A DNA stretch of 35,546 nucleotides from Chloroflexota bacterium (GTDB lineage Bacteria; Chloroflexota; Limnocylindria; Limnocylindrales; CSP1-4), in the NCBI GenBank assembly GCA_025935925.1, contig JAICUI010000035.1:1-35546 (forward strand), read 5' to 3'. Under the pieces are notes generated by a model, which did no database searches, had not been told where the DNA came from, and worked only from the letters and a program-made list of their open reading frames with translations. The position numbers and the translations under genes were made by a program. Below, piece after piece: positions 27,932 to 35,546 of the stretch; position 1 is the first letter of the stretch; each line of letters begins with the position of its first letter.

Positions 27932-27966
27932 GCACGGCCCGAGCGTGCGCCACGCTCGGGCCGTGC
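27932..27966 (-). terminator. Very strong hairpin downstream of the large secreted-protein gene
   Basis: Perfect 16-bp inverted repeat GCACGGCCCGAGCGTG / CACGCTCGGGCCGTGC with a 3-nt loop (CGC). It starts 30 nt after the stop of the gene ending at 27997 and is the most stable stem in the window. No T-run follows on either strand. It contains the same GAGCGTG/CACGCTC arms as the palindrome at 27859. Confidence 0.5.
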
Positions 27967-27996
27967 ACGGGCCTCGGTCGACGTCGTGGAGCGCCG

Positions 27997-30900
27997 TCAA
28001 GGCGCCGTCGCAGCGTCTCCTGGCGAGGTCGTCGTTCCCGCGAAGGCGTCGATCCGGGCCTGGATCCGGGCCCGAGACACGCGCCGGGCGACGATCGCGC
28101 GGCGCGCCGCTGCGGCACCGCCGAGACCCACGGCGACGAGGGCGCCCAGGAGCCCCGCGACGAGCGGCTCCCGGCTCGGCCCCGTCGCCGACACCTTGTC
28201 CACGTCGGACATGGTGTCCAGCGCCGGGCTGCCGTTCGGCAGGTCACCGGCGAGCGTGCCGGACGGCGCCGACGCCTCGTCCGATGCGCCGAGATCGCCG
28301 AGCAGCGCAACCGCCGCCGGGTCCGTCACGACCAGGACGAGGTCGGCCTCCCGGCGCTCGACGGTCGCCGTCGCGTTCACGGCGTCGCCCGGGGCGAGGA
28401 GCGCCGCGAGATCAGCGGCCTCGCCGTCAAGGACGAGCACCGCGGACGCCGTTCCGTCGTCGAGCACGACGTTCGTGCCGTCGACCGCGCTCACGAGCCC
28501 GCCCACGCGGACGACCGCCCCGACATGCCCGGTGAGGTCGGCGAGCGCGACGTCCGATGCCATTCCCGCCTGACCGGCCCCGGGCGCGCCGGGGCCAGCG
28601 CTGCCGGCGGCGGAGGTGACGCCGACGCTCGTCCCGGTCGCGGCCGGCGACCCGCTGCCAGATGGCGCGCCCAGCACGATGTCCGACGGGCGTCGCGGAA
28701 CGATCGCGAACCGCTGGTCGGTCGCCGTCGGGTATGGCCGCTTGACGATGCCGGTCACGGTCGCCGCCCGGCCTTCGACGAGCGCCGTCGAGGGGATCCC
28801 GCTGCCGGCGAGGCCCTTCAGCGGCACCCTGGCGGACCCGAGCTGGAGCTCGGCGGTCCACTCGTCACCATTCCTGTGCAGGTCGGCGACCGTTCCGCGC
28901 ACCCGGACGAGGCGCCACTCGTTGGCCGCCGTCGGCGCCGCCTGCAGGGTGCGAGCCTCCGGCGTCGCGCGCCCGAGGGTCCGGAGCGCATCGACGCGCA
29001 GCCGCGGCGAGTTCCACGCACGGCCGACCGTGCCCGTCGCGCGGACGCGGATGCCGGATCCGATCGCGGCGTCCGGCTCGACGAGGTAGAGCTCGATCGC
29101 GCCGCTCGCGTCCTCGACGACGGCCCGCCGGCCCGACGTGTCGAGCAGCGTCCGATCGACGGTCACGACGCCCTCGATCGTCACCCGCGTGCCGTCGCGC
29201 AGCCGCGCGGCCGCGATCGACAGCTTCGGCACGGACGGGGCGCTCGGCTTCGGGGACGACGTCGCGGTCGGCGCCGGGGTCGCGCCGGCGCGGACGACGA
29301 CATCGGCGCGGTCGCGGACCCAGAGGCGATAACCGTCGAGCGCGCCCTTGCGGCTCGCGCGCTGACCGACGATCCCGGTCACGGTGACCGCGGCGCCCTT
29401 GCGAAGCGTGGACGCGTCGAGTCCGGCCGAACCGTCGGCCTGGACCCGGAGCGGGGCGCCGTCGCGTCCCTCGATGACGAACGCGAGGTCGCCGCTCGTC
29501 GCCTTCGTGGCGCTGGTCGAGATCGTGCCCACGATCGTCGCGAGCCGTCCTTCGGTCGTCTCGCCGGCCGCTCCGGCGTCGAGCGTCAGCGGTGCCGGTG
29601 GCGTGCCCGTGCCGAGGAGCGTGAGCCCGCCGTCGACGAGGCGCAGCTCCGTCTGGCCGTACGGCGCCGCGATGGCCCCGTGGGCCTCGACGAGCGTGCC
29701 GCGCGGCGGTCCGGCCTGGCCTTCCGCCAGCTTCACCGGGATGCCGCCCGTCGAGTCGGCGATCGCCATCAGCGGCGGCGTTCCGAGGCGGCCGGCCTCG
29801 GCGATGACGACCCCGCGCACGACGGCCGGCCCACCTTCGGGCACGCGGCGCGCCGCCGCGACGCTGAGCGGCGTTTGGGTCGGAGCCGGCGTCGCGGTCG
29901 GCACCGGCGTGGACGTGGGGGCGGGCGTCGGCGTCGGCGTCGGTCCGGGCGTCCCGGTCGGTGTCGGTCCGGGCGTCCCCGTCGGTGTCGGTCCCGGCGT
30001 CCCGGTCGGCGGGGGCGTCGGCGTCGGCGAGGGCGGCGGCGTCGCTGCAGGCTGGACCGTGAGCTCGCCGGCGAGCGTCGCGTGGAGGCGATACCCCTCG
30101 AGGCCGGTCCCGGAGCTGTCGCGCTGGCCGAGCGGGCCGATCGCGGTGACGGTCGACCCCGTGCCGACGGCCTGACCCGCGAGGGCCGCGTCGCTCGCGA
30201 TGACGCGCACGGCGCCGCTGCCGTCGTCGAGCATGAGACCCAAGCCGTCGCTCAGGCTCGTCGGCGCTTCGGTCACGACGCCGGAGATGGTGACCCGCAG
30301 CCCTTCGACGGCCTCGCCGGCGTCACCCGTGCCGATCGCCATCGGGTCCGGCAGCGACCCGGCGCCGAGGACCTGCACCGCCGCTCCCGCGACGCGAAGC
30401 ACGCGGAGCGAGAACCTGCTGTCGAGGACACCGGGCACGCGCACGATCGAGCCCGCCGGGATCGGCTGGACGAGCGCGGCGTCGAGGTACAGCGCGATCC
30501 CGGCGGTCGGGTCCTGGACGAAGCCCGTTCTCGCCGACTCGAGCGCGCCGAGGTCCGTGGTCAGGGTGCCCTCGATGGTGAGCGCGGTGTCGTCGCGAAG
30601 CGTGAGGGCGTCCGCGATCGGCGTAACGGCAACGGGCGTCGGGGTCGGCGACACGGTCGGCGTCGCGACCGGGGTCGGCGTCGGAGTCGGCGCGACGGTC
30701 GGGGTCGGGGTCGGCGACGCCGTGGGTGTCGCGGTCGGCGCGGGACTCGGCGTCGCGGTCGGCGCGGGACTCGGCGTCGCGGTCGGAGTGAGCGTCGGCG
30801 TCGGGGTAGGGGTCGGCGACGGCGTGGGGGTAGGGGTCGGCGACGGCGTGGGGATCGGCGACGGAGCCGGCGTCGCCGTCGGCGTGGGGCTCGGCGTCGC

Positions 30901-31686
30901 GGTCGCGCTCGCAGTCGGCGACGGGGTCGCGGTGGCGGCCGGCGTCGCGGTCGCGCTCGGCGTCGGCGATGGAGCCGGCGTCGCCGTCGGCGCAGAACTC
31001 GGTGTCGCGGTTGGCGCGACCGTGGGCGTCGGCGCAACCGTCGGCGTTGGCGTCGGGTCCGTTCGGGTGCCGAGCGCCTGCGGGACCGGCGCCGCGTTCG
31101 GCACGAAGTCGCTCGCGTTGTCGTTCGTGTCGACCGAGTTCCCGACGGGTCCACCCGGCCGCCGCTCGATCGACTGCCCGGCCGCCGGCGCCGGCGCGGC
31201 ACTCCCCTCGACGAACGCGTTGACCGCATCGCCCCACCCGACAGCATCGATCGGCGTTCCGCCCGTCGGCCGGAGCACCAGCGCGCCGCCCGTCGCAGCG
31301 ATTCCACCCGAGTACGTCGCGTCGGCGGCGGCCGCGAAGATCCCCGCGGTGTTCGCGATGAGCACGTGCTGTCCGGGCTCGACGTTCCGTGTCGTCGTCC
31401 ACGAGGCCTTCCTCGTCACGGTCGCGCCCGAGCTCGTGACATACGCGACCTCGAGGCCCGCGAGGTCGACCGATGCCGAGCCGGCATTCGCGAGCTCGAC
31501 GTACTCGTCCGACGCCGACGCGCCGCCCGTGACCACCTCGCCCACGACGAGCCCCGCGGACGGCGGCCAGGTCACCGCGGCTGCGGCACCGAGCGCCAGG
31601 GGTCGCGCCGGCGGTGGCGATGCCGCTGCGCCGAGCAGCAGGACGACGAGGAACGCGGCATACGCCGCCAGCCGGGCACGCGCCAT
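27997..31686 (-). CDS. Large secreted protein: lamin-tail-like domain, Pro/Thr linkers, OB-like modules, C-terminal anchor
   Basis: 1229 residues. A signal peptide (about 1-35, [21 protein letters not shown]) leads to a lamin-tail-like domain at ~45-165 ([11 protein letters not shown]...[22 protein letters not shown]). Residues ~205-360 are a Thr/Pro/Ala linker. Modules with a repeating pattern (TIEGTLTTD...[28 protein letters not shown]...[34 protein letters not shown]...[41 protein letters not shown]) follow, with a second Pro/Thr linker at ~545-600. These resemble the OB-like modules of extracellular nucleases, but no nuclease domain is present. A membrane segment at ~1174-1193 and a basic tail end the protein, so it is probably anchored at the outside. 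AGGAGGTCC precedes the ATG. Confidence 0.82.
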   Translation of the reverse strand: MARARLAAYAAFLVVLLLGAAASPPPARPLALGAAAAVTWPPSAGLVVGEVVTGGASASDEYVELANAGSASVDLAGLEVAYVTSSGATVTRKASWTTTRNVEPGQHVLIANTAGIFAAAADATYSGGIAATGGALVLRPTGGTPIDAVGWGDAVNAFVEGSAAPAPAAGQSIERRPGGPVGNSVDTNDNASDFVPNAAPVPQALGTRTDPTPTPTVAPTPTVAPTATPSSAPTATPAPSPTPSATATPAATATPSPTASATATPSPTPTATPAPSPIPTPSPTPTPTPSPTPTPTPTLTPTATPSPAPTATPSPAPTATPTASPTPTPTVAPTPTPTPVATPTVSPTPTPVAVTPIADALTLRDDTALTIEGTLTTDLGALESARTGFVQDPTAGIALYLDAALVQPIPAGSIVRVPGVLDSRFSLRVLRVAGAAVQVLGAGSLPDPMAIGTGDAGEAVEGLRVTISGVVTEAPTSLSDGLGLMLDDGSGAVRVIASDAALAGQAVGTGSTVTAIGPLGQRDSSGTGLEGYRLHATLAGELTVQPAATPPPSPTPTPPPTGTPGPTPTGTPGPTPTGTPGPTPTPTPAPTSTPVPTATPAPTQTPLSVAAARRVPEGGPAVVRGVVIAEAGRLGTPPLMAIADSTGGIPVKLAEGQAGPPRGTLVEAHGAIAAPYGQTELRLVDGGLTLLGTGTPPAPLTLDAGAAGETTEGRLATIVGTISTSATKATSGDLAFVIEGRDGAPLRVQADGSAGLDASTLRKGAAVTVTGIVGQRASRKGALDGYRLWVRDRADVVVRAGATPAPTATSSPKPSAPSVPKLSIAAARLRDGTRVTIEGVVTVDRTLLDTSGRRAVVEDASGAIELYLVEPDAAIGSGIRVRATGTVGRAWNSPRLRVDALRTLGRATPEARTLQAAPTAANEWRLVRVRGTVADLHRNGDEWTAELQLGSARVPLKGLAGSGIPSTALVEGRAATVTGIVKRPYPTATDQRFAIVPRRPSDIVLGAPSGSGSPAATGTSVGVTSAAGSAGPGAPGAGQAGMASDVALADLTGHVGAVVRVGGLVSAVDGTNVVLDDGTASAVLVLDGEAADLAALLAPGDAVNATATVERREADLVLVVTDPAAVALLGDLGASDEASAPSGTLAGDLPNGSPALDTMSDVDKVSATGPSREPLVAGLLGALVAVGLGGAAAARRAIVARRVSRARIQARIDAFAGTTTSPGDAATAP
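29942..30013. repeat. 24-nt tandem repeat coding for a GTPGPTPT unit
   Basis: Three near-identical 24-nt units starting at 29942, 29966 and 29990, inside the second Pro/Thr linker of the large secreted protein. They code for GTPGPTPT units. Such repeats change copy number easily by slippage. Confidence 0.75.
30640..31060. repeat. Long degenerate hexanucleotide-type repeat region (Thr/Pro/Ala linker)
   Basis: About 420 bp of imperfect GGCGTC/GGGGTC/GCGGTC units coding for the [11 protein letters not shown] linker of the large secreted protein. A 24-nt unit is exactly doubled at 30731-30754 and 30755-30778. All repeat changes keep the frame. Confidence 0.8.
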
Positions 31687-31842
31687 CGAGGACCTCCTGG
31701 CGGGAGTCGACGGCGGGGTCGGGCGATGCGGACACTAACGGCGGCCGCTTATCCGCGACTCAACGCCCCGCGGACGGCGAGCCGGTACCATGCACCGGCC
31801 GCGGCTCGTCAGCGCGCGGATCCCGTCCCGCAGGAGGCACCC

Positions 31843-32595
31843 GTGGCTCGCGCCAAGCGCACCGATCGCACCGAGGCCCGTCGCCGCTACCGCGCGGAGA
31901 CCTCGCTCGCGACCGCGGAGACCGAGTCCGAGGCGGGCACCGGCACCGGGACGGCGGGCGCCGCCACGAAGGGCGCGAAGCCCACCGCCGCACCGCAGCC
32001 GCAGCGTCCGTCGATCACGGGCGCCTTCCGGGGCGCGATGCGCCCCCTGGACCTGCGCGGCGACCTCCGAGCCGCGCCGCGAGTGCTCAGCCATTGGGGC
32101 GTGCTGGCCGCGATGGGCGTCGCGATCCTGAGCTCGATCGTGTTCGTCGCGTCCACCAACGAGCTCGCCAAGTCGATCGACTGGAGCGCCGCCGATCCGT
32201 ACGCCGGCAAGCAGCTGGGCACGGTCTCGAACATCTCGTATCTCGCCTTCAGCCTGTTCGTCTCGCCGCCGCCCGCCGCCGGCGGGTTCCTCATCGGGTT
32301 CACCTCCAAGCGTGCGAGCTGGCTCGGCGGGCTGGCGTTCGGGATCGTCGCGACGGCGTGCTACATCGCGGTGCTCCAGACGCCGGCCGGATCGCTGCTC
32401 ACGGGCGGCCAGCCGGTGACCGCCGCCGTGGTCAACGCCGCCGCGATCTCGCCGGTGGGCGCCGCGCTGTTCGCCTCGGTCGCCGCGTGGTACCGCCGGT
32501 TCCTCGAGCTCGCGAACCCGAACCGGAACCGGAACCAGCAGGCGCCGCAGAAGAAGCCGCAGGGCCGCGGCGACATGAAGCCCGCCCGCCGCTGA
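31843..32595 (+). CDS. Membrane protein with long charged N-terminus
   Basis: 250 residues from the GTG at 31843, which AGGAGG precedes by 5 nt. The first ~85 residues are hydrophilic and probably cytoplasmic: a basic start (VARAKRTDRTEARRRYRAE), a Thr/Ala/Gly-rich stretch, then PLDLRGDLRAAPRVLSHW. Membrane segments follow at about 88-107, 132-160 (two short ones around SPPPAAGGFLIGF), 166-186 and 193-215, and a basic Asn/Gln/Lys/Arg tail ends the protein. The segments and loop resemble the smaller membrane protein at 22379, which also has a polar loop of 30-60 residues, but I cannot show homology. Function unknown. It is divergent from the large secreted-protein gene (156 nt apart). Confidence 0.72.
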   Translation: MARAKRTDRTEARRRYRAETSLATAETESEAGTGTGTAGAATKGAKPTAAPQPQRPSITGAFRGAMRPLDLRGDLRAAPRVLSHWGVLAAMGVAILSSIVFVASTNELAKSIDWSAADPYAGKQLGTVSNISYLAFSLFVSPPPAAGGFLIGFTSKRASWLGGLAFGIVATACYIAVLQTPAGSLLTGGQPVTAAVVNAAAISPVGAALFASVAAWYRRFLELANPNRNRNQQAPQKKPQGRGDMKPARR

Positions 32596-32658
32596 TCGCC
32601 AGGGTCGGCTGACCGCCCGTCTCGAGCGGCCCGCCCATGCGGCCGCCGCGATCTGACC

Positions 32659-35546
32659 TCAGCCGAGCCGGCGCATGCCGGCCTGGCCCAGCTGCCTGAC
32701 GCCGGACGGCGACGCGGGACCGCCGACCCCGGATGCCGCCTCCACGAGCGGCCGCACCGACCGGGCGATGACGTTCACGACCTCGCCCTCGCGCTGGAGG
32801 TCGCCGTCGACCAGCAGCAGCGCGTGCCGCCGGACGACCGACCGCAGCCGCTGCCACGTGTCGGGCCAGAGCGTGACGTTGACCATCCCGGTCTCGTCCT
32901 CGAGCGCCAGGAACACCGTCCCGCGCGCGGTCATCGGATGCTGCCGCGTGACGACGAGGCCGCCGATGCGGACCGACCCGGGCCGCAACCCGTTCAGCGC
33001 CGCATTCGGCACCGCACCCAGCCGGTCGAGCGCGCCGCGGAACAGCGACACCGCCTGGCGCCGCGCGTCGAGCCCCACCACCGCGTAGGCGTCGCCGAGC
33101 CGCTCCGGCTCGGTGAGCGGCGGGAGCGACGGCGCCTCGGTCGCCGGAAGTCGGAGGTCCATCGGCCGGCCCGCGGCGCGCGTGATCCCCTTCGTCGACC
33201 TCGCCTTGCCGCCGACCCGCCCCTTCGACGCCCCGGCCACCTCGCGCAGCTGCCACAGCAGCTCCCGGCGCCGCCGTCCGAGCGAGTCCAGCGCCCCCAC
33301 CCGGATCAGCCGCTCGACCACCTCCTCCGCGAGCCCCGTCCGTTCGACGACGTCGGCGAGCGAGGTGTACGGCCCGCGCCCGAGCTCCTCGTCCAGGTGC
33401 GCCTCCTGCTCCTCGCCGATCCCCTTCACGAGGTGGAGTCCCAGCCGGATCCCCCAACCGGTCATCGTCTCGGCGGCCCGGCGCTCGCGCTCGGACGCGC
33501 GCGGGAGGATGCACGCGGGCGACCGGACGGGCGTGGGCCGGCGGTCGATGCCGCAGCCCTCCGGAAGCGGCTCTCCGTCGTCGGCATCGTGCGAACCGTC
33601 GTCGCCATCGGCACCCGCGAGCGCCCAGCCCGGCCGGCCGACCCACTCGGTCGTGGTCTTGTACGCGCTGCGATTGATGTCCACCGGCAGGACCGCGACG
33701 CCGTGGCGCTTCGCGTCGTTGACCAGCACCTCGACCGGGTAGAAGCCCATCGGCTGGGCGTTGATCAGGCCGACCGTGAACTGCGCCGGATAGAACAGCT
33801 TGAGGAAGCTCGACTCGTACGCCGTCCTCGCGAACGCCGCGGCGTGACTCTTGGCGAAGCCGAACGACGCGAACGCGGCGCACCGGCGGAACAGCTCCTC
33901 CGCGTCCTCGCGGGCCATCCCGGACCGCCCGACGCAGCCGTCGACGAACTGCGCGTGGAGCTTCTCCATCTCGCGCGTCGAGCGCCACGTCCCCATCGCC
34001 CGCCGGAACCCGTCCGAGGCGGCCGGGGTGAAGCCCGCGACGTCGATCGCGATCTTCATCACCTGCTCCTGGTACAGGATCACGCCGAGGGTGTCGTGGA
34101 GGATCGGCTCGAGGCTGGGATGCAGGTACGTCACCGGCTCCAGCCCCTGCTTGCGGCGCAGGTACGGGTGGACCGCGTTCCCCTGGATCGGGCCCGGCCG
34201 GATGATCGCCACCTCGACCACGAGGTCGTCGAGGCTCTGCGGCCGCGACTTCGGCAGCGTCTGCATCTGGGCACGGCTCTCCACCTGGAACACGCCGACC
34301 GTGTCGGCCGCCTGGAGCATCTCGAACACCTCGGGGATCTCCTCGGGGATCCGGTCGAGGTCGAGGCAGACCGCGCAGTCGTGCTCGATGAGCTGGACGC
34401 ACTCGTCGATCGCGGCGAGCATCCCCAGCCCGAGCAGGTCGAGCTTGATCAGCTTCATCGTCTCGACGTCGCGCTTGTCGAACTGGACGACGACGCGGTC
34501 CTTCATCGTGGCGCGCTCGATGGGGGCGATGTCGATGAGCGGGGCGGCCGTCACGAGCATGCCGCCCGAGTGGATCGACAGATGGCGGGGGAAGCCGTCG
34601 ATGCGCGCGCACAGCTCCAGCCAGCGCTCCCAGTCGGACAGGTGGGCCACCGAGCCCGGGCGCGTGGCGGGCGGTGGCTCGGGCTCGATCCGCGCGACGG
34701 AGCTGTGGGGCTCGGCACGCGCGCGGGCGTCCTCGCGGGCCCACCGCCTGGCCGCGGCGCTCTCGTCACCCGGACCGCCGCCGTCGTCCGGCGTCAATTG
34801 ATCGATGCGCCGATCGAAGATCGGCGGACCGCCGACGGCGTAGGGAGCGTCCGAAGACCGAGGCGACGCGCCGGCGAGCCATCGGTCGGAGGCTTCGTCG
34901 ATGCGGCGGAGCTGCCGCGGGTCGTAGCGGCGGTCATCGGGGATGAGGACACCCGTCTCGGGGTCCACCTGCCGCGCGATCTCCCGGTACGGCGCCCAGC
35001 CCTCGGTCCCGTGGCCCGTCGTCCCGTACCCGGTTCCTCGTCCCGCGCGGAGCCACGCGACGCTCGCGGTCGAGTCGCCCGGGCCGCCCTCGTCGTTGCC
35101 GCGCGGGCCGCTCCGCGTCGCCGGTCTCGAGCCTGGGGCCCCGTCCCAGGTTCCCGTATCGCGCCTGCCCGCTCCCTCGCCCGTATGCCAAGAAGGCTTG
35201 TCGGGAGCCGATGCCGGGTCGCCGGGGCGCGGCTCACCGGTCTTGACGTCCCGTTCATGCGCGACAGGCATATCGGGGCTCGCAGCGAGCATCGAACGAG
35301 GCGCCTGCTCCTCCGTCGCCGGTCGTCCGGCTCGCGCTAATCCTTCCTGGAATACGCCGGCGGCAGGCGACCGCTTCGGGTCCCGTTCGCGCCAGCGGCG
35401 CCCGACGCCACCCCCGCCCAGCACCGGGTTCGCGGCCTCGCCCGGCGCGAACTGTCCCACCTGGTCCCGCAGCCAGCGATCCGCCTCGTCGCCGCCGAGC
35501 CACCGCTCGGGCTTGGGCGGGTCCTCGTGACGATCGCCGCCGAGCC
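32659..35546 (-). CDS. dnaE2: Error-prone DNA polymerase DnaE2 (ImuC), C-terminal part with large insertion
   Basis: Open to the right edge, at least 961 codons; residue numbers here count from 35460. Polymerase parts: LCARIDGFPRHLSIHSGGML (~281-300), IKLDLLGLGMLAAIDE (~337-352), GPIQGNAVHPYLRRK, LYQEQVMKIAIDVAGFTPAASDGFRRAMG (~461-489), FGFAKSHAAAFARTAYESSFLKLFYPAQF, and the DnaE2-type NAQPMGFYPVEVLVNDAKRHGVAVLPVDINRSAYK. The end has an HhH region and an OB fold (~830-910, VRIGGLVVTRQHPMTARGTVFLALEDETG). The catalytic palm Asp residues and PHP domain would be beyond the window. Residues ~1-270 are a Gly/Pro/Arg/Asp-rich stretch not expected in DnaE2, and ~607-660 is an acidic insert. DnaE2 carries out SOS mutagenic translesion synthesis, usually with ImuA/ImuB, whose genes are not seen here. 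Confidence 0.85.
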   Translation of the reverse strand, partial: LGGDRHEDPPKPERWLGGDEADRWLRDQVGQFAPGEAANPVLGGGGVGRRWRERDPKRSPAAGVFQEGLARAGRPATEEQAPRSMLAASPDMPVAHERDVKTGEPRPGDPASAPDKPSWHTGEGAGRRDTGTWDGAPGSRPATRSGPRGNDEGGPGDSTASVAWLRAGRGTGYGTTGHGTEGWAPYREIARQVDPETGVLIPDDRRYDPRQLRRIDEASDRWLAGASPRSSDAPYAVGGPPIFDRRIDQLTPDDGGGPGDESAAARRWAREDARARAEPHSSVARIEPEPPPATRPGSVAHLSDWERWLELCARIDGFPRHLSIHSGGMLVTAAPLIDIAPIERATMKDRVVVQFDKRDVETMKLIKLDLLGLGMLAAIDECVQLIEHDCAVCLDLDRIPEEIPEVFEMLQAADTVGVFQVESRAQMQTLPKSRPQSLDDLVVEVAIIRPGPIQGNAVHPYLRRKQGLEPVTYLHPSLEPILHDTLGVILYQEQVMKIAIDVAGFTPAASDGFRRAMGTWRSTREMEKLHAQFVDGCVGRSGMAREDAEELFRRCAAFASFGFAKSHAAAFARTAYESSFLKLFYPAQFTVGLINAQPMGFYPVEVLVNDAKRHGVAVLPVDINRSAYKTTTEWVGRPGWALAGADGDDGSHDADDGEPLPEGCGIDRRPTPVRSPACILPRASERERRAAETMTGWGIRLGLHLVKGIGEEQEAHLDEELGRGPYTSLADVVERTGLAEEVVERLIRVGALDSLGRRRRELLWQLREVAGASKGRVGGKARSTKGITRAAGRPMDLRLPATEAPSLPPLTEPERLGDAYAVVGLDARRQAVSLFRGALDRLGAVPNAALNGLRPGSVRIGGLVVTRQHPMTARGTVFLALEDETGMVNVTLWPDTWQRLRSVVRRHALLLVDGDLQREGEVVNVIARSVRPLVEAASGVGGPASPSGVRQLGQAGMRRLG

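Noticed and set aside
30640-31060. Repeat array considered as CRISPR or minisatellite outside genes
   Set aside because: The units are degenerate, have no spacers and stay in frame as a Thr/Pro/Ala linker of the large protein.
28525-32595. Plus-strand open frame of about 1350 codons across the large secreted-protein gene
   Set aside because: It is a shadow of the minus-strand gene in GC-rich DNA. Only its last 250 codons, from the GTG at 31843 with an AGGAGG site, encode a credible protein.

Overview
The window is very GC-rich chromosomal DNA (roughly 70% by eye), densely packed with housekeeping and cell-envelope genes. I see no phage, transposon, CRISPR, rRNA or tRNA. The organism is most likely a member of the Chloroflexota (Limnocylindria-like) or another deep-branching high-GC lineage. 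The reasons are an hrcA-grpE-dnaK operon under a perfect CIRCE element, which argues against Actinobacteria where dnaK is usually HspR-controlled; a DUF5679-type mini zinc-ribbon gene; a gap-pgk-eno operon; and several genes whose starts look leaderless. This placement is inference and was not tested by phylogeny.

Layout. Positions 1-2200 hold the heat-shock operon hrcA-grpE-dnaK on the minus strand (dnaK runs off the left edge), with a sigma70-like promoter and CIRCE at 2117-2186. Positions 2183-9732 hold a surface-glycan island: a GT2-GT4 fusion glycosyltransferase, a second glycosyltransferase, an FkbM methyltransferase, a class I methyltransferase, a UDP-glucose 6-dehydrogenase and a GT2 glycosyltransferase. 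Positions 9751-11438 hold a frameshifted S51 peptidase, a VOC-family protein and a small His-rich membrane protein. Positions 11452-15337 hold lepA, a CPBP-type membrane protein and hemW. Together with the left edge, this looks like the common lepA-hemW-hrcA-grpE-dnaK arrangement split by the glycan island.

Positions 15636-19773 hold a DinB-like protein, a small secreted protein, an OafA-type acyltransferase with a C-terminal SGNH domain, and a beta-carbonic anhydrase. Positions 19802-26555 hold central metabolism: pgi, then rpsT with a long Ala/Lys-rich tail, then (minus strand) gap-pgk-eno and a membrane protein. Positions 26775-27837 hold the DUF5679-like protein and a nucleoside phosphorylase. 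Positions 27997-31686 encode one 1229-residue secreted, membrane-anchored protein with a lamin-tail-like domain, long Pro/Thr linkers and repeated OB-like modules. Positions 31843-32595 encode a membrane protein. From 32659 to the right edge is the C-terminal part of an error-prone DNA polymerase DnaE2 with a large unusual insertion.

How the genes work together. The glycan island supplies nucleotide-sugar oxidation, sugar transfer and methyl decoration for a surface polysaccharide; the acyltransferase at 16891 could add acyl groups to a similar polymer. gap, pgk, eno and pgi are most of a glycolytic set (no tpiA in the window). Initiation signals fall into two classes. Genes with a clear Shine-Dalgarno sequence include hrcA, gap, pgk, the secreted proteins and DUF5679. 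Several first-in-transcript genes without one instead have TANNNT 6-8 nt before the start codon, which suggests leaderless mRNAs.
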